Shown here in pieces: positions 1-11,500 of a DNA stretch of 64,000 bases. Under the pieces are notes generated by a model. That model saw only the letters and a list, made by a program, of their open reading frames with translations, made no database searches and had not been told where the DNA came from. This DNA comes from Alnus glutinosa (taxonomy: Eukaryota; Streptophyta; Magnoliopsida; Fagales; Betulaceae), in NCBI RefSeq assembly GCF_958979055.1, contig NC_084892.1, forward strand, positions 25,136,001 to 25,200,000. Direction: 5' to 3'. Numbering within the stretch: position 1 is the first letter of the stretch; the number at the start of each line of letters is the position of its first letter. The translations under genes were made by a program, and so were the position numbers.

Positions 1-989
1 TAAGAGTACCGATGTGGGCCTAGTTCAAGCTCCCAATCTTCGATTATGTCGGCGTTTTTTGTCTTTCTGAAGAGGTAAATGGCAACGGAGATTGCAGCTA
101 GTGCAAGAATAATAGCTGCAACAGAAACTCCTACTGTAAGAGCTGTGTGTTTCTTCTTGGGTCCTGGTAGAGAAGGCAGAGAAGAGAGATCAAGGGCTGG
201 AGCTTGCCCGTTAATCTTAAAGCTCCAGCCCAAGAGGTGGTGTGAGCTAGCGAGCAAACCCGTTGAAGCAGAGAACCCAACGAACATAAATTCTTGGAGG
301 ATCGGTGAGAGATCTACCGGAAATGACAAGATTGGCTTTCTGGGTTTTGAAGAAGACGGCGAAATCGTTACGTTGAGAACATTTTGAACTGAATCGTAGT
401 CGATCCACACCTGAATAGCTTTCCCACTCTTGAGGTTAAGATCTTGTTTGGTTGAATTGTCAGTGAAATACGCTGCGACGGCGGAGTCGTTGGAGGTTAA
501 GCTATTGATGTCGATGCCGACATGGTTGTCGTTGATGTCTCCGAACTCGAAGTCTTGGACGGTGTCGAATTCAACCGCGAAGAGATGGTTGGAAAAATTT
601 CCCAGATCGCTGGCGTTAAGAAGTCCCAAGTACTGGCTGGGCAGAGCTTTCAGATTCTTGGAGGGTGCGATTGTGAAAGCCATGCCATGGCCTCCGAGCT
701 TTGGATACTCTGGGACTATAGCAAAAGCAAAGGAGGTGGAGAAAGAGAAAGCTTTACCATCGGTGGAGTTCTTGAACTGAAAAGGAGAGGCATAGAAGGC
801 ATGGCCCATTAACCGACTGGTCTCGTTGGTTAACTCAAGAATCCCGGTTTTCTGGATATTAGCGTTGCCGTTTAAGGTTAAGTTGGTGGCAGCAGCTTTG
901 AATCCAGGAAAGAAGAGCTGGTTCAGCTGGGATGAAACTGGGATAGTTAGGAAGATAAGAGCAGAGAAAATCCAAAGAAATTTGGCCAT
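1..989 (-). CDS. L-type lectin receptor-like kinase, N-terminal part (kinase domain beyond window edge)
   Basis: Reading from the ATG at 989 down to base 1 gives 329 open codons with no stop, so the gene is cut by the window edge. Residues 1-20 are a signal peptide (MAKFLWIFSALIFL then small residues). Residues about 22-262 are a legume-lectin domain, with the beta-chain signature VEFDTVQDFEFGDIN followed by NHVGIDINSL and the C-terminal GFSASTG motif. Residues about 282-304 form one transmembrane helix, followed by basic RKTK and the juxtamembrane motif WELELGPHRYSY typical of class IV LecRKs; the kinase domain must follow to the left of the window. The family sits in the plasma membrane and acts in immune or hormone-related signalling. 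The start fits because the signal peptide begins exactly there. No frame damage is visible. The kinase cannot be judged from here. Confidence 0.93.
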   Translation of the reverse strand, partial: MAKFLWIFSALIFLTIPVSSQLNQLFFPGFKAAATNLTLNGNANIQKTGILELTNETSRLMGHAFYASPFQFKNSTDGKAFSFSTSFAFAIVPEYPKLGGHGMAFTIAPSKNLKALPSQYLGLLNASDLGNFSNHLFAVEFDTVQDFEFGDINDNHVGIDINSLTSNDSAVAAYFTDNSTKQDLNLKSGKAIQVWIDYDSVQNVLNVTISPSSSKPRKPILSFPVDLSPILQEFMFVGFSASTGLLASSHHLLGWSFKINGQAPALDLSSLPSLPGPKKKHTALTVGVSVAAIILALAAISVAIYLFRKTKNADIIEDWELELGPHRYS

Positions 990-1460
990 GATTTTGGAAC
1001 AAGAATCAAGGCATGGGAGATCAAAAGGGGGTTTGGATTTGGAAGAGGTAGGTGAGATTAGGATGTATTATAGGATCTAAGAGAGGTAGGTGAGATTTGA
1101 ATGTATATACAATGAATGAAGTGGAGGCATCAAGAATTCAATATCAAACGGTGAAAGTGGATTCAAGCAGGAGATCTGAAATTTTTGGGAGGGATGATAA
1201 GGAGCACATTGAGACAGCAACGAGCAATGGAATGGGGCCTCACATGGGCTGCCTAGCAGTTACGGATAATAAAGTGAAAGCAGCCTTACTACACAACAGA
1301 AGACTCTCGAGCTCTGAACTCACACAAACATTGACCACTAGGGGAGGGTGTTACGGCTGCCACACTTAATACTAAGCTCATGAATAGTATAAAGATATTT
1401 TAATTTAATTTATAAATCGCTTACTCTGTAACTCGGTCAGAAAAACACAACCTATTCAGT
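990..1460 (-). promoter_or_regulatory. upstream region of the lectin receptor kinase gene
   Basis: Non-coding stretch directly upstream of the minus-strand kinase gene. On the minus strand a TATA-like TATATAC lies near 1101-1108, about 110 bp before the ATG, and one W-box core (TTGACC, plus strand near 1331) is present. These motifs are short and may be chance. The 90-codon open frame at 1097-1369 resembles no family and is treated as noise. Confidence 0.3.
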
Positions 1461-1569
1461 CAGAGACGAAACCAGAATATCAGCAAAGGGAAAACGAAAC
1501 AAAATTTTAAAAGGTTTAGGGGGACGTAAATTAGCCCCATCCCCAAACTAGGCTGTAAATCCGTCCGTG
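1461..1569. mobile_element. 109-bp miniature hAT-like element
   Basis: The left end CAGAGACGAA and the reverse complement of the right end (CACGGACGGA) match imperfectly. The flanks tattcagt (1453-1460) and tattcaat (1570-1577) agree at 7 of 8 positions, the length expected of a hAT target duplication. The left end also resembles that of the larger hAT relic at 40019 (CAGGGACGGAACCAG). Confidence 0.45.
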
Positions 1570-2255
1570 TATTCAATTCCATAATCAACGTGGTGGTAAG
1601 CTCTGATATTTGCAATGGCGTCATGCGGTGAAAAACATGTGCCCAGTACCCCAAATTGGAAAATTTCACGAATGGTAGTTCAACAATAATGTTTGACAAA
1701 AGAAACAATTAGTGTCGTGTTTTTCATTAAACTAATACTATGTAGTCCAAGTTGATGTCTTCGCTAAGTGCTTGTTGGTGAAGACGAATCTTTGATTTCT
1801 CAACTTCAAGGAGACTGTCTCCAATCTCACCACTTTCCCCATTGTTTAGTATTTGTTTTCTGATCTTAAAATAAACATATTAATAAATAATTTAAAATAC
1901 AAAGTATTCCTAAAAGTATATTAAAAAAATGGATTTTTTTTTAAAAAAAAAAAATTAAAAGCAAACAATAATGCAGCGCAAAGCAACTTTTCACAAAAAT
2001 TGAAAGAAGCAAGCTGGTGAGTGGTGAACATGTTTTTTTTTTTTTTTTTTTTTGGAGTATTTTATGTGGAAATTAAAGAAAACCAATGTCAAAGAAACCA
2101 TTCTCGGCTGCCTGTTGTTATTATCATCAGGTGGATAGAAACCTTAAATTTATAACATGAAGATTCAAAGGATAAGTCTCCGGTTTCAGGGCCGGCCGGC
2201 GGCCACCGGCCCTAGCTTTAGTATGACGGTTTGAAATATGACTGGATATAATTAA
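1570..2255. other. gene-free AT-rich spacer
   Basis: Nothing coding recognised. Contains A/T homopolymer runs (1921-1966, 2033-2053) and a short GC-rich patch near 2189-2215. Confidence 0.5.
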
Positions 2256-2265
2256 GGGACTCTAA

Positions 2266-2447
2266 GAGTAATTCTAAACGTCATACCCATGTCTATCTTG
2301 TGTCCCTCTAAAAATGAGGTGGCTTTTAAAATCATCATGTGATCAAAATTCAATTTTGATCAATCACAAGCTCAATGGTGATTTTAAAAGCCATCTCATT
2401 TTTAGAGGGACACAAGAGGGACATGGGTATGACATGTAGCATTACTC
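2266..2447. mobile_element. Mutator-type MITE, family A copy 1
   Basis: About 182 bp whose two halves are inverted copies: GAGTAATTCTA at the left, TAGCATTACTC at the right, with the inner arms (ATGAGGTGGCTTTTAAAATC / GATTTTAAAAGCCATCTCAT) also pairing. The flanks gggactctaa (2256-2265) and gagactctaa (2448-2457) agree at 9 of 10 positions, a Mutator-type target duplication. Further family members lie at 13114-13293 and at the right edge from 63942. Confidence 0.75.
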
Positions 2448-2457
2448 GAGACTCTAA

Positions 2458-4804
2458 CATCAAACCCACTAACTCAATTTATAATATGTACGTACATTTG
2501 TGAACTCAAAAGGAACGTGGCGACAAAACTTTTAGGTTATGCTAAATAATCTACTTTAATCATGATATCAACTTGTGCTGGAAAATATTTTATATATATA
2601 TTTATCAATCTATGGGAATCAAACCAACGTCAAGGGGATTAAAAAAATAAAAATAAAAACCAACGTACGTCAAGGGAATAAAGAATTGGTGCCACCTGTA
2701 ACGCTCCAGCTTAAATGATATAAGTGGATAAACAAAATAATTGCATATTCTACATGGTGTTATTATATATTTAAGATTTAGACAGTTGAAATTGCATGTA
2801 TTTATTTAATTTTTTTGAAACCACAAGCCTCGCTTATATAAATTGAACACTAGAGCTTAACTTAAACAGACACCTTATATAATATCAACACTCAATAGAG
2901 TCATTTACATATTAATCTATCACTGTTAAAATATTGCAAAATGTGCCACTTGATGGTCGGTAACATATTGGTTGAAGCTCCTCATAAGTTTAGCAACCTT
3001 CAAAAGATGAGATTGCATGCGGATCTCACGGGTAGTAGTCTAAGCTTAAGTAGAATTCTTCCTTGTCAGTTGCGCCTATATCTGTAAAATCTCACAATTT
3101 ATAAGTGAAAATGATGAGTCCATAGCTTAATAAGTGAATATTAACCAACCATTTTATAATGTGTGGCGTGAGCCATTCTTTCTAAAATTTCCCTCTCTTT
3201 TCACTTTCAAAACAAATCCTTTATTTAAAAACTATGTAGATCGGGTTTTTATAAAATTTGCGTAAAACGCATTTTATGATCAGTACAAAAACATTTAAAC
3301 TCTGAGAGAGACTTTTTATACTAAATACAGATATTCTTGGCATTTTCTTTTTCACAATAAAATCTCAGTATATAACTATATAGTAGTTAAATTCGATTAA
3401 TATCATATGATAATGATAAACATCAATTTAATAGATGGATAAATGTACATAATAAAATGTATATACATAATAGTATTGTTGAGCGTTTAACCCCCGCTCA
3501 ACGATGGGTAAGAATTAATTAGAAACCTTTTATAGAAATCATTAAACCTAATCTTTTCATTTTCATAAGTGAGACTTTCTTTAAAAAATCTTTTTTTAAA
3601 AAAAACTCCTTTGTCTTTAAAACCCTCTTCTATGAAATTCATCTTTCTTTAAACAGTCTAAATCTCAATATAACATGCAGTGGAGATATAAACATACTTT
3701 AAATCTTAAGGCTCATAGTCAGTAAATATTCATAACAAATCATGGCATGTAAAACATTTTAGTTTAGTTGGAAATATTTACTTACACTTAACTCCTAGTG
3801 TTATCCTCCCGGAACACGTTTATGCTTGTCTACATTCATGTCATCATAGCAATACGTTAGATTCTAGGTTTATCTAGAATCCTAAAATATTTTCCAAACC
3901 CTAACGGTCCTTCATTTCTAGACAATCCCGGTCAAATGGAATGTGATCGGAGTGTGACTAGGGCTCCTTGGTTTTCAATTCGGTCAAACAGAGTTCAATT
4001 AGTCTTCGACCGAAGTTCTCAGATATAGTTCTTGATTTTAAGTTCCGTTCGACCGAACTTCAACTAAAGCTCTCGAGTATTGCCCAGTTGCTTGGAAATC
4101 GAACAACGATATGCAGATTTTGCACATTGACATGAAAATACACATACCATCGATTTTTTTCACTCCAAACCTTTATTTACTCCTTGTAATCATTCCTAAC
4201 TCAATATGCAACTAATAACTTTAACTCTTACATTAAAAATTTTCCTTTTGTATAAAACCCTTATTTTTCCTCATTTTTCTCCAATGATCATGTAATAACA
4301 AGAATAATCACTTCACAACTTCTATTATTTATCACAATAATCCTTCAATAGCGTCAATGTATCATATCTATAATTATAACTTAGTGAAATTTACAACGAG
4401 AGTGTGCATAATTAAGTATACGTACATTTCGATGTCTTCCAAGCTCCTCCTTCACAAATTATTTGCTTTCCCTCTTTCTCTACACTCAAAAGTACCAAAG
4501 CTAACTCACAAAACTCTCTTAGGAGCAGTTATAAAGTTCCTTCCTCGTTTGTCTCCATTCAATAGTTATAAATTTCGTCATTGTCCACAGCCGGTCGAAT
4601 AGGATATACTGTCGTTGCCGAGTCCGCAACGCGATTCTCGCAATTCAAATGGCACGTTACGTCGGTTGAACGCAATCGTTCATTTTTGTTTGACTTGATT
4701 TGTACCGCTGATTTTCGCACGCTTTCATCTCGCTACCACACTTTATCTTAGGTGTTGTGTGACGCCTTTATCTCTAACCACGCTCTATCTTATCATGGTT
4801 AATT

Positions 4805-4809
<5 letters not shown>
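2458..4809. other. gene-free intergenic sequence
   Basis: AT-rich, no gene recognised. Short open frames such as 4357-4602 have no family features. A small hairpin (GTTGAGCG...CGCTCAAC) lies at 3479-3501. Confidence 0.5.

Positions 4810-4855
<46 letters not shown>
4810..4855. repeat. (AT)n microsatellite
   Basis: Uninterrupted AT dinucleotide run of about 23 units. Confidence 0.95.
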
Positions 4856-4859
<4 letters not shown>

Positions 4860-6314
4860 TACACCTTTTAATTTTTCCGGACGTTACATTGACTACCAAC
4901 TACTAAGATGCCATATATGTATGGACTTTTAGTTGCACTTATAATTATATATATGTCATCATGCACACGCCATGATGAGAAAGTAGCATAACATATATAT
5001 TTAAACACCGCTCCATACTGGATGAATGCCTTTGTTGGGGTTGATCCAAAGCCACATCTAGTGCGTTGCTGACTAGAAAAAAGCAGCAATATTATGCTCT
5101 TTTTCTTTAGGTCGTTGCATGATGGAAGGTGGCACCTTGGCCGGCCCCGCGAAGAATTTCCATTCACTTGCATTAGCTAGGGCAGACTTCACGAGGAGAA
5201 TACTTAATTATAGTAATACTTTTTCTTAAACCAATACTTTTTAAATAATGCTAGAAGCTTTTAATTCTCTTGTAGAATTATGGTTGTTTCTGACATTGTG
5301 AATTCTCCATGCGATTTTTTCTTTAATACTAATGGCCTTCATTTCAATGATTTGTGTATTGCCGATAATTAAGGTTGATTCATTAATTATAGTGATTTAA
5401 TATTCCATTTATTAGCTAGGTGGATGCATATATATTAATATTATATAGTGTAAAAGTTACCATCATCTCCTCCGATTTATTTCTAACTCGGCAAAAAATA
5501 GAAGGTTGTGGTGGGTAACAAGCCGCTCAACCTGAACCCACTGGAGCGTACGTATATATCTCCTACGAGACTTTGGGCTCCATCTCGTTGAATAACTCAG
5601 TAGGGAATTTCCTGTGCCCTAGCTTTTTTGATAAAGAAATAGACTAGCTAAATGGTGCTTAAGTATAGTTGACCCATGGTAATTGGTATGTATATTTTGC
5701 TTTGGTAACCAGGCCATCTTTTGTTTGGGTCCCGTCATTTGCTTAATGAAAAATGCTACGCTTTCAAATATCTTCTTCTTTTTTGTTTTTTTAATGAATC
5801 AGTAAGCATTTCATTTCAAAACAAACAAACTACAAGCAAAGTCTAACAAACCAAAGCAGCAGAGAGCTCAAAATTTTCTTTTGGAAATTGTTGCATTTCT
5901 CTTGCTTAATTGATTCCGAGCAAACATGAAAGCTTGTGAGAAAGGCAATAATCAAGTACTTCTGCTGTAAAGGAAGGCAATAATCAAAGCTTGCATAAAA
6001 CCCCGTGAGTATACTGCCCGCCAACCGGTTTATATATACATATTTAATTAGTGCAACAAATAATTATATTTTAAATGCTCCGGTAGTTGGATTAGCCAAA
6101 TTTTAGCTAAATAATTCTCTCTTTTTTTTTTAATTACTTATTTTTCATAAACATCACATAATCGCACTCTTAAATCTTTTTTTACTTACTAAAATTAATA
6201 ATCTTTTAATAATTTTATATTTTATCCCATCTTTCTCTCTCTTGCTACCGTCGAATCCCAAGGCCCACAACGCTATCTACCAAGCTCCCTCTCGTCTCTC
6301 TCCCCTCCTGCATG

Positions 6315-6347
<33 letters not shown>

Positions 6348-6413
6348 CACATCGAGTTTTATCACTTTAAAGACATCATATTATTATTATTTTTTTATAA
6401 GACATCTTATTAT
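4856..6413. other. gene-free intergenic sequence with a (CT)n microsatellite
   Basis: No gene recognised. The open frames at 4868-5173 and 5830-6024 (minus) have no recognisable domain. A CT dinucleotide run lies at 6315-6348. TTATTATTATT low-complexity sequence precedes the MULE insertion point. Confidence 0.5.
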
Positions 6414-6422
6414 TATTATTTT

Positions 6423-6637
6423 GGGATAACTTCACAAAAGGGTACCCAACTATACCGCTTTTTCACTTAAGGGTACCAATGTAGCAAAACGTTCAATCGA
6501 GTGTATGAAGTTATCAAAACCGTTCAATGTAGGGTATTCCGTCACCCTCCGTTCTAAATCGATGACGGAGGCCAAAACACGTGCGTTTCACGTGATATTT
6601 TAGCCTCGAACTACCACTTTTGCCCCTCATCTAAACG
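6423..6637 (+). repeat. left terminal inverted repeat of the MULE
   Basis: 215 bp, inverted copy of 12797-13011. In MuDR-type elements the TIRs hold both the transposase binding sites and the outward-in promoters; by position this one would drive the GRF-finger gene. Confidence 0.95.
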
Positions 6638-6869
6638 ATCAAAAAGACCCGTTATACTCGAACTCAAAACACACTCTTCTTCCCTCCCAACGCAACACAG
6701 CAGCCGAACTGGAGAGATCGGGCTCTCAAACATTTTCGTCCAACAACATCGTGAAAAGGTGGGTTTTTATTATTGGTCATTATCCTCCTAAACTTCACTC
6801 CTATTTTCGTTCATGAAGGAGACGGGTTTTTATTCTTGGCCATTTGTGCAGTTACGGCACCGGGGTGAA

Positions 6870-7532
6870 ATGGAGCCTATGTCCGACAGTGAGTCGACAG
6901 AGTCCAAATCAAACGGTCCAGTATGCAAATGTGGAAAGACATCATCATCTTGGACGTCATTCACCCTAAGTAATTTTGGTAGGAGGTTTTTTTCATGTGT
7001 AGATTACAAGGTAAGAGATTTTCCCCAAAGTTTTTCCTTTTGGTTTTCCCCAAAGTTTTTCCTTTTGATTTTCTCCAAATTTTTTCCTTTAGGGTTCTAT
7101 CTCTGAGTTACCGTGAAATGGGTTGATTTGATTTTATTTCCGATTATTCAGAAACCAGAGGTGAGATGTGATTATTTTAAATGGCGTGATCCTGAAATCT
7201 GTGTCTACGGTCAGAGAGTTGTGTCGAGATTGAGAGATTGGCACGAGAATCTGAAGGCACTGAAGGCCGAACATGAACTGAGTCGAATAAATAGGTTGGA
7301 TGAAGTTGGAAAATACAAGAATGAAGTTGAGAAATGCAGAGCTGAAGTTGAGAAATGCAGAGCTGAAGTTGAGAAATACAAGTTCAAACTACAGAGACAA
7401 AAGGATAAGTCTCGGTCAGTAGAGAGGAAGTACCAAATTGCATTGGTCTGTTCATGGGTGATGTTGATGTGGTTGCTGGTATATCCTTCGTACAGCAGAG
7501 AGTTTCTTCCATTAAGAATGATGTTGCAGTGA
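6870..7532 (+). CDS. GRF-type zinc-finger, coiled-coil, transmembrane protein (MULE accessory gene)
   Basis: Two coding exons, 6870-7010 and 7152-7532, joined by a GT-AG intron (7011-7151) in phase 0, giving 173 residues. A probable 5' UTR intron (6759-6851, GT...GTGCAG) removes an upstream in-frame ATG at 6813, so I start at 6870. Residues 19-61 form a GRF zinc finger: C19 and C21 (CKCG), the NFGRRFFSC block ending at C43, and C53 in RCDYFKW. Residues about 75-135 are a charged coiled coil containing tandem CRAEVEK heptads. Residues about 141-158 are strongly hydrophobic, a C-terminal membrane anchor. GRF fingers bind nucleic acid in other proteins; the role here is unknown. Position inside the TIRs and transcription toward the transposase suggest a transposon accessory protein, analogous in place but not in sequence to MURB. 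The frame is intact. Confidence 0.82.
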
Positions 7533-7727
7533 AACAATTGATTAATTGTACGATGATCAATTGATCAATTTTGTTGTTGATCAGATGCTAATGTTGTAGT
7601 TGTAGTATTTTGTAATGCTCTGAACATTTTGTAGTGCAAGATTCTGTAATGTTATTGTTAATATTGATGTTGTTGACATTGTATGGTGCTTGGTATGGTA
7701 ATTCATTATGCACAATTCAATTATGAG

Positions 7728-8310
7728 CAATGGTTGCAAGTGGGCAGCAAATGAGCATAAGCAAATATGGTACCAAATTTTGTAGCATCTTTGGCCACAA
7801 CTTTGGTACCAAATTTGACCACAATCCTCATATGCTTGAGCATTAACATTATGCACTTCTCTTTTCCTTTTGTACCAAATTTTGGTACCAAATCTGCAAA
7901 GGGGCAGTAAATAGGTACCAAACTTTGTTGCAAATTTGGTACCAAATTTACAAAATAGACAGTAAATCCACCACAATGATACCCTGCACAAATCCACTTG
8001 ATACCATAACCTGCCTAATCACTTTACAACAATGGTTGCAAGTGGCCAACATAACCAAATTTGGTACCAAGTTATGCAGTAAATACTTGGTACCAAACTT
8101 TGTTGCAAATTTGGTACCAAATTTACAAAATGGACAGTAAATCCACCACAATGATACCATAACCTGCACAAATCCACTTGATACCATAACCTGCCTCATC
8201 AATTTACAACAATGGTTGCAAGTGGGCAACATAACCAAATTTGGTACCAAGTTATGCAGTAAATACTTGGTACCAAATTTTGTTCCAAATTTTACCACAA
8301 TCCTGCACAA
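7728..8310. repeat. tandem-repeat region rich in TTTGGTACCAAA palindromes
   Basis: A unit of about 180 bp is tandemly repeated (the block ACAATGGTTGCAAGTGG recurs at about 8029 and 8209, with a diverged partner near 7728). The palindromic core GGTACC, usually inside TTTGGTACCAAA, occurs ten times in about 530 bp. It lies between the convergent 3' ends of the two MULE genes, where terminators would be expected. Open frames running through it on both strands are by-products of the repetition. Confidence 0.85.
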
Positions 8311-8354
8311 CCAAATACTTCCATACCATAATCTGCATAACCAATTACTTTAAC

Positions 8355-8429
8355 ATAAATCATCACACTTTAACTTTCCATAAATCATCACACTTTAACT
8401 TTCCATAAATCATCACACTTTAACTTTCC
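8355..8429. repeat. 25-bp tandem repeat, three copies
   Basis: Three exact copies of a 25-bp unit beginning ATAAATCATCACACTTTAAC, followed by degenerate copies (CATCACACTTTAACAT) to about 8520. Non-coding, downstream of the transposase. Confidence 0.9.
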
Positions 8430-8544
8430 ATGTTCATCACACTTTAACATAACATAACTAGCAAACTTGTTCATCAAACTTTAACATAACATAACATAAC
8501 TATCATCACACTTTAACATATGTCAACATAATAATAAACCATGT

Positions 8545-11500
8545 TCAGACTCTCCACATCTTTTTCTTCCCTTTGTCATTCTTCTTTGCAACTCCTTGTA
8601 CTTCTGGTTGAGGAATGACAGTGGATGCAGCAACCAAATTGTGCATGTCGAAATCAGGGGGAGCAACTCTAAAAGTGATACCAGTTGCACTTCTGGGAGG
8701 ACCCCATGAGCATGCTGGTCCACCCCCTGGAACTTTCGGTGGTCCAGCAGGGTTTCCAGTGAGATCGACAAGGAGTTTTCATTTGCTCTTGTGCATTCCT
8801 GTTTGTAAAACAGAAGTTCTCAACCTGCCAAATATTCTTGTCCTGGTGGCCAACCCGAGATTGCTCTTTTGCCCCCTACCTTGTGCAGTAGCAATGCCTT
8901 CACCCTGACTGCTTGCACCCATTCCTCTTGTGCTCCTTTGACCTCGACCTTGTGCAGTAGTTGTACTGCTTTCACCCCTTCCTCTTGTCGTATTTTGCCC
9001 TCTACCTTGTGCAGTTGCAATGCCTTCACCCTGACCTTGTCCTTCCCCTTCACTGCTTGCACCCCTTCCTCTTGTGCTCCTTTGACCTCGACTTTGTGTA
9101 GATGCACTGCTTGCACCCCTTCCCTGACCTTGTCCAGACGCACTGTTTGAATCATCTTCTCTTCTCCTCTTTTGCCCCCTACTTCCTGTTGGGTGAGTAG
9201 GATTACCAACACATGGGGCGCTGGATGTGGCACTGGATGGGGCACTTGGCATTGATGCAGTAGATTGGGCCACAGATGGGGCACTGGATGAACCATCCAA
9301 CTACAAACAAAATCAAATAAACTAGTTAGCAAACAACATTGAATAACATACAAGTTTGCAATCATAAATATAACACAGGAAACACTTACCCTGTCAAGAT
9401 TGCAGTCAAGATCTGCTGCATGTTTTCTATAGAAATTCCGCCTACGTTCTTGTCTTTCATCATGTCGCATCCTCGCAGTGCATGTTCTAGTATTGTGACC
9501 ATATTTTTTGCACATCCTACATTGGTTCTTCGTACCACCCTTTCTAACTGTGTAGGGATTTAAGGTCTCATCAGCCCCTCTGTTCCTCAGTTTTTTAGGT
9601 CTTCCCGAAGATGCCCTTGCCTTAGGTGGTTCAATGATGGGTTGATTTGTCCTAGCCCACTGCTCCTCACTGGGTACAGGGTAGATGATGGGTGTGTATG
9701 CCTTTAGGTACATCTCCTTGCCAAAGTATGGGCTCAGATAATCCTCAGGGTTGCCTCCACCATGCCATATTGATGAGATGGCATGAGCACATGGGATACC
9801 AGAAACATCCCACTTTCTGCACCCACATGTCTTGGCAGGTAAATTCACAGCATACCTTCTACCCCTGCACTCGACCTCAAATAAACCATCACCAGCAAAT
9901 GTTGGTGTACAATGTCCGGCCTCATCTTCTTCTATCTCCAACTTCTCCTTAATTTTTGGCCCAACATTGCCTTCCATCGCAGCTATAATTTCTCTTTTCC
10001 GCTGGTACCTTCTCATCAAACTTGTCCTAATGCCTTCCAACATTACCAGTATGGTCTTATCTCTGAACTTGGTGATCCAAGAATTGAAGCACTCGGCCAA
10101 ATTGTTGTGTAAGAGGTCACACTTTGCATATGTGTTGAACCATCCCTACACCAAGTTGCAGGGTCAACCTTCGAAAGGTACTCATAGGCTGGCAGATTAA
10201 GGCCCTTAAGCTCTTCCATTACAGCATAGAACTCATTCTGTGTGTAAGATGCAGCAGCTCTCCACAGCAAGTCCTTTAGTAACACCCCCCGGTGACCGTC
10301 GTTCCGAAAATTGGAGTACAAGTGCCGCACACATATCCGATGCTCAGCGTTAGGGCACACCTCCATAAGACTTGGTACAAGACCCTACACACATGAAAAG
10401 CAAGTCAAACACATAGAAAAATACCACATAATCTGGAATGAAATGTCCAGCATAAAAAGCATAAGTGGAAAGATACCTTTTGTCTATCTGAAATAAAAGT
10501 CCATCTACGTACACCACTGGGGCGAAGATCAGCTAATAGTGCCTCAAGAAACCATGACCAGCTATCCTTGGTCTCTGCCTCTACAACTGCCATGGATATT
10601 AGATACATGTTATTATTGACATCCCTTCCAATAGCTGCCATTAACTGCCCATTGTAAACCCCCTTCAAGAAACACGCATCAAGGCCTATCACAGGCCTAC
10701 ACCCATCCTTGAAGCCATTTTTCATTGCTGCCAAGGATATGTACATCCTTTGGAATCTACATGGCATTTCGGGCATAGGTCTCTCAACCATCAAAATAAC
10801 ACAACTCCCCACATTTGTGCTTCTGATTGTCGCGCAATAGTCCCATAGACAATGGTACTGCTCACCCAACTTCCCATAAATCACCTCTTGTGCCCTCTTC
10901 CTAGCCCTATATAGGGTACTAGGATGAATTTCAACATTCCATTTCTTCTTCACCTTCTTCTTCAGGACTTCTACGGGCATGTTCGGTTGATCTCTAAAAC
11001 TGTCCAAGCACCACTCAGCAATCCACTTGGAAGTAATCAAATGATTCTTGTATTTCCGAGCACATGTATGTTTGGGCCTAAGTGAAATCAACATGAATGT
11101 GGCCTCACCCTTCAACTGTCTTCCATAAACCCTATATTTACAATTCTTCTCTTTACACACTGCAATTACTTTTGATTTAGAATTCTTTTGGTAAACTAAG
11201 TCCTTCCCCTTCAATATATTGGCCTGTTTAATAGCTTTTCTGAAATCATACACACTATCAAAAGTATTACTTTTCTGCAGAGTCGGCTTCTCAAAATCAG
11301 ATTTTGAAAATGGCACCCTCTTGGTGACACACGGCCTTTTTGAAGAATCCGGCTCATCATCTCCACTAGTATTATCGGGAGTGATCAGTATACCACTCCG
11401 AGACACATCGGAAACAGGCTCATCCTCACCCTCAACCACACCCTTACCCTTACCCACACCTTGTGCAAACTCATCTTCAGCTGCAGCTAAAGCTACTGCT

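Noticed and set aside
79..1369. Plus-strand open frames of 84-116 codons at 79-1369
   Set aside because: Those up to about 990 lie antisense to the lectin receptor kinase, whose minus frame is continuous and has strong family motifs; 1097-1369 lies in its upstream region and has no recognisable feature.
7581..8310. Several open frames of 70-138 codons on both strands between the MULE genes
   Set aside because: They run through the GGTACC tandem repeat; their peptides (repeated FGTK/LVPN) only mirror the DNA repeat.
8355..8429. Regular 25-bp repeats considered as a CRISPR-like array
   Set aside because: Units are contiguous with no unique spacers, and the genome is a plant's.
8869..9150. Plus-strand Cys/Ser/Thr-rich frame
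   Set aside because: Antisense to the low-complexity tail of the transposase exon 3.
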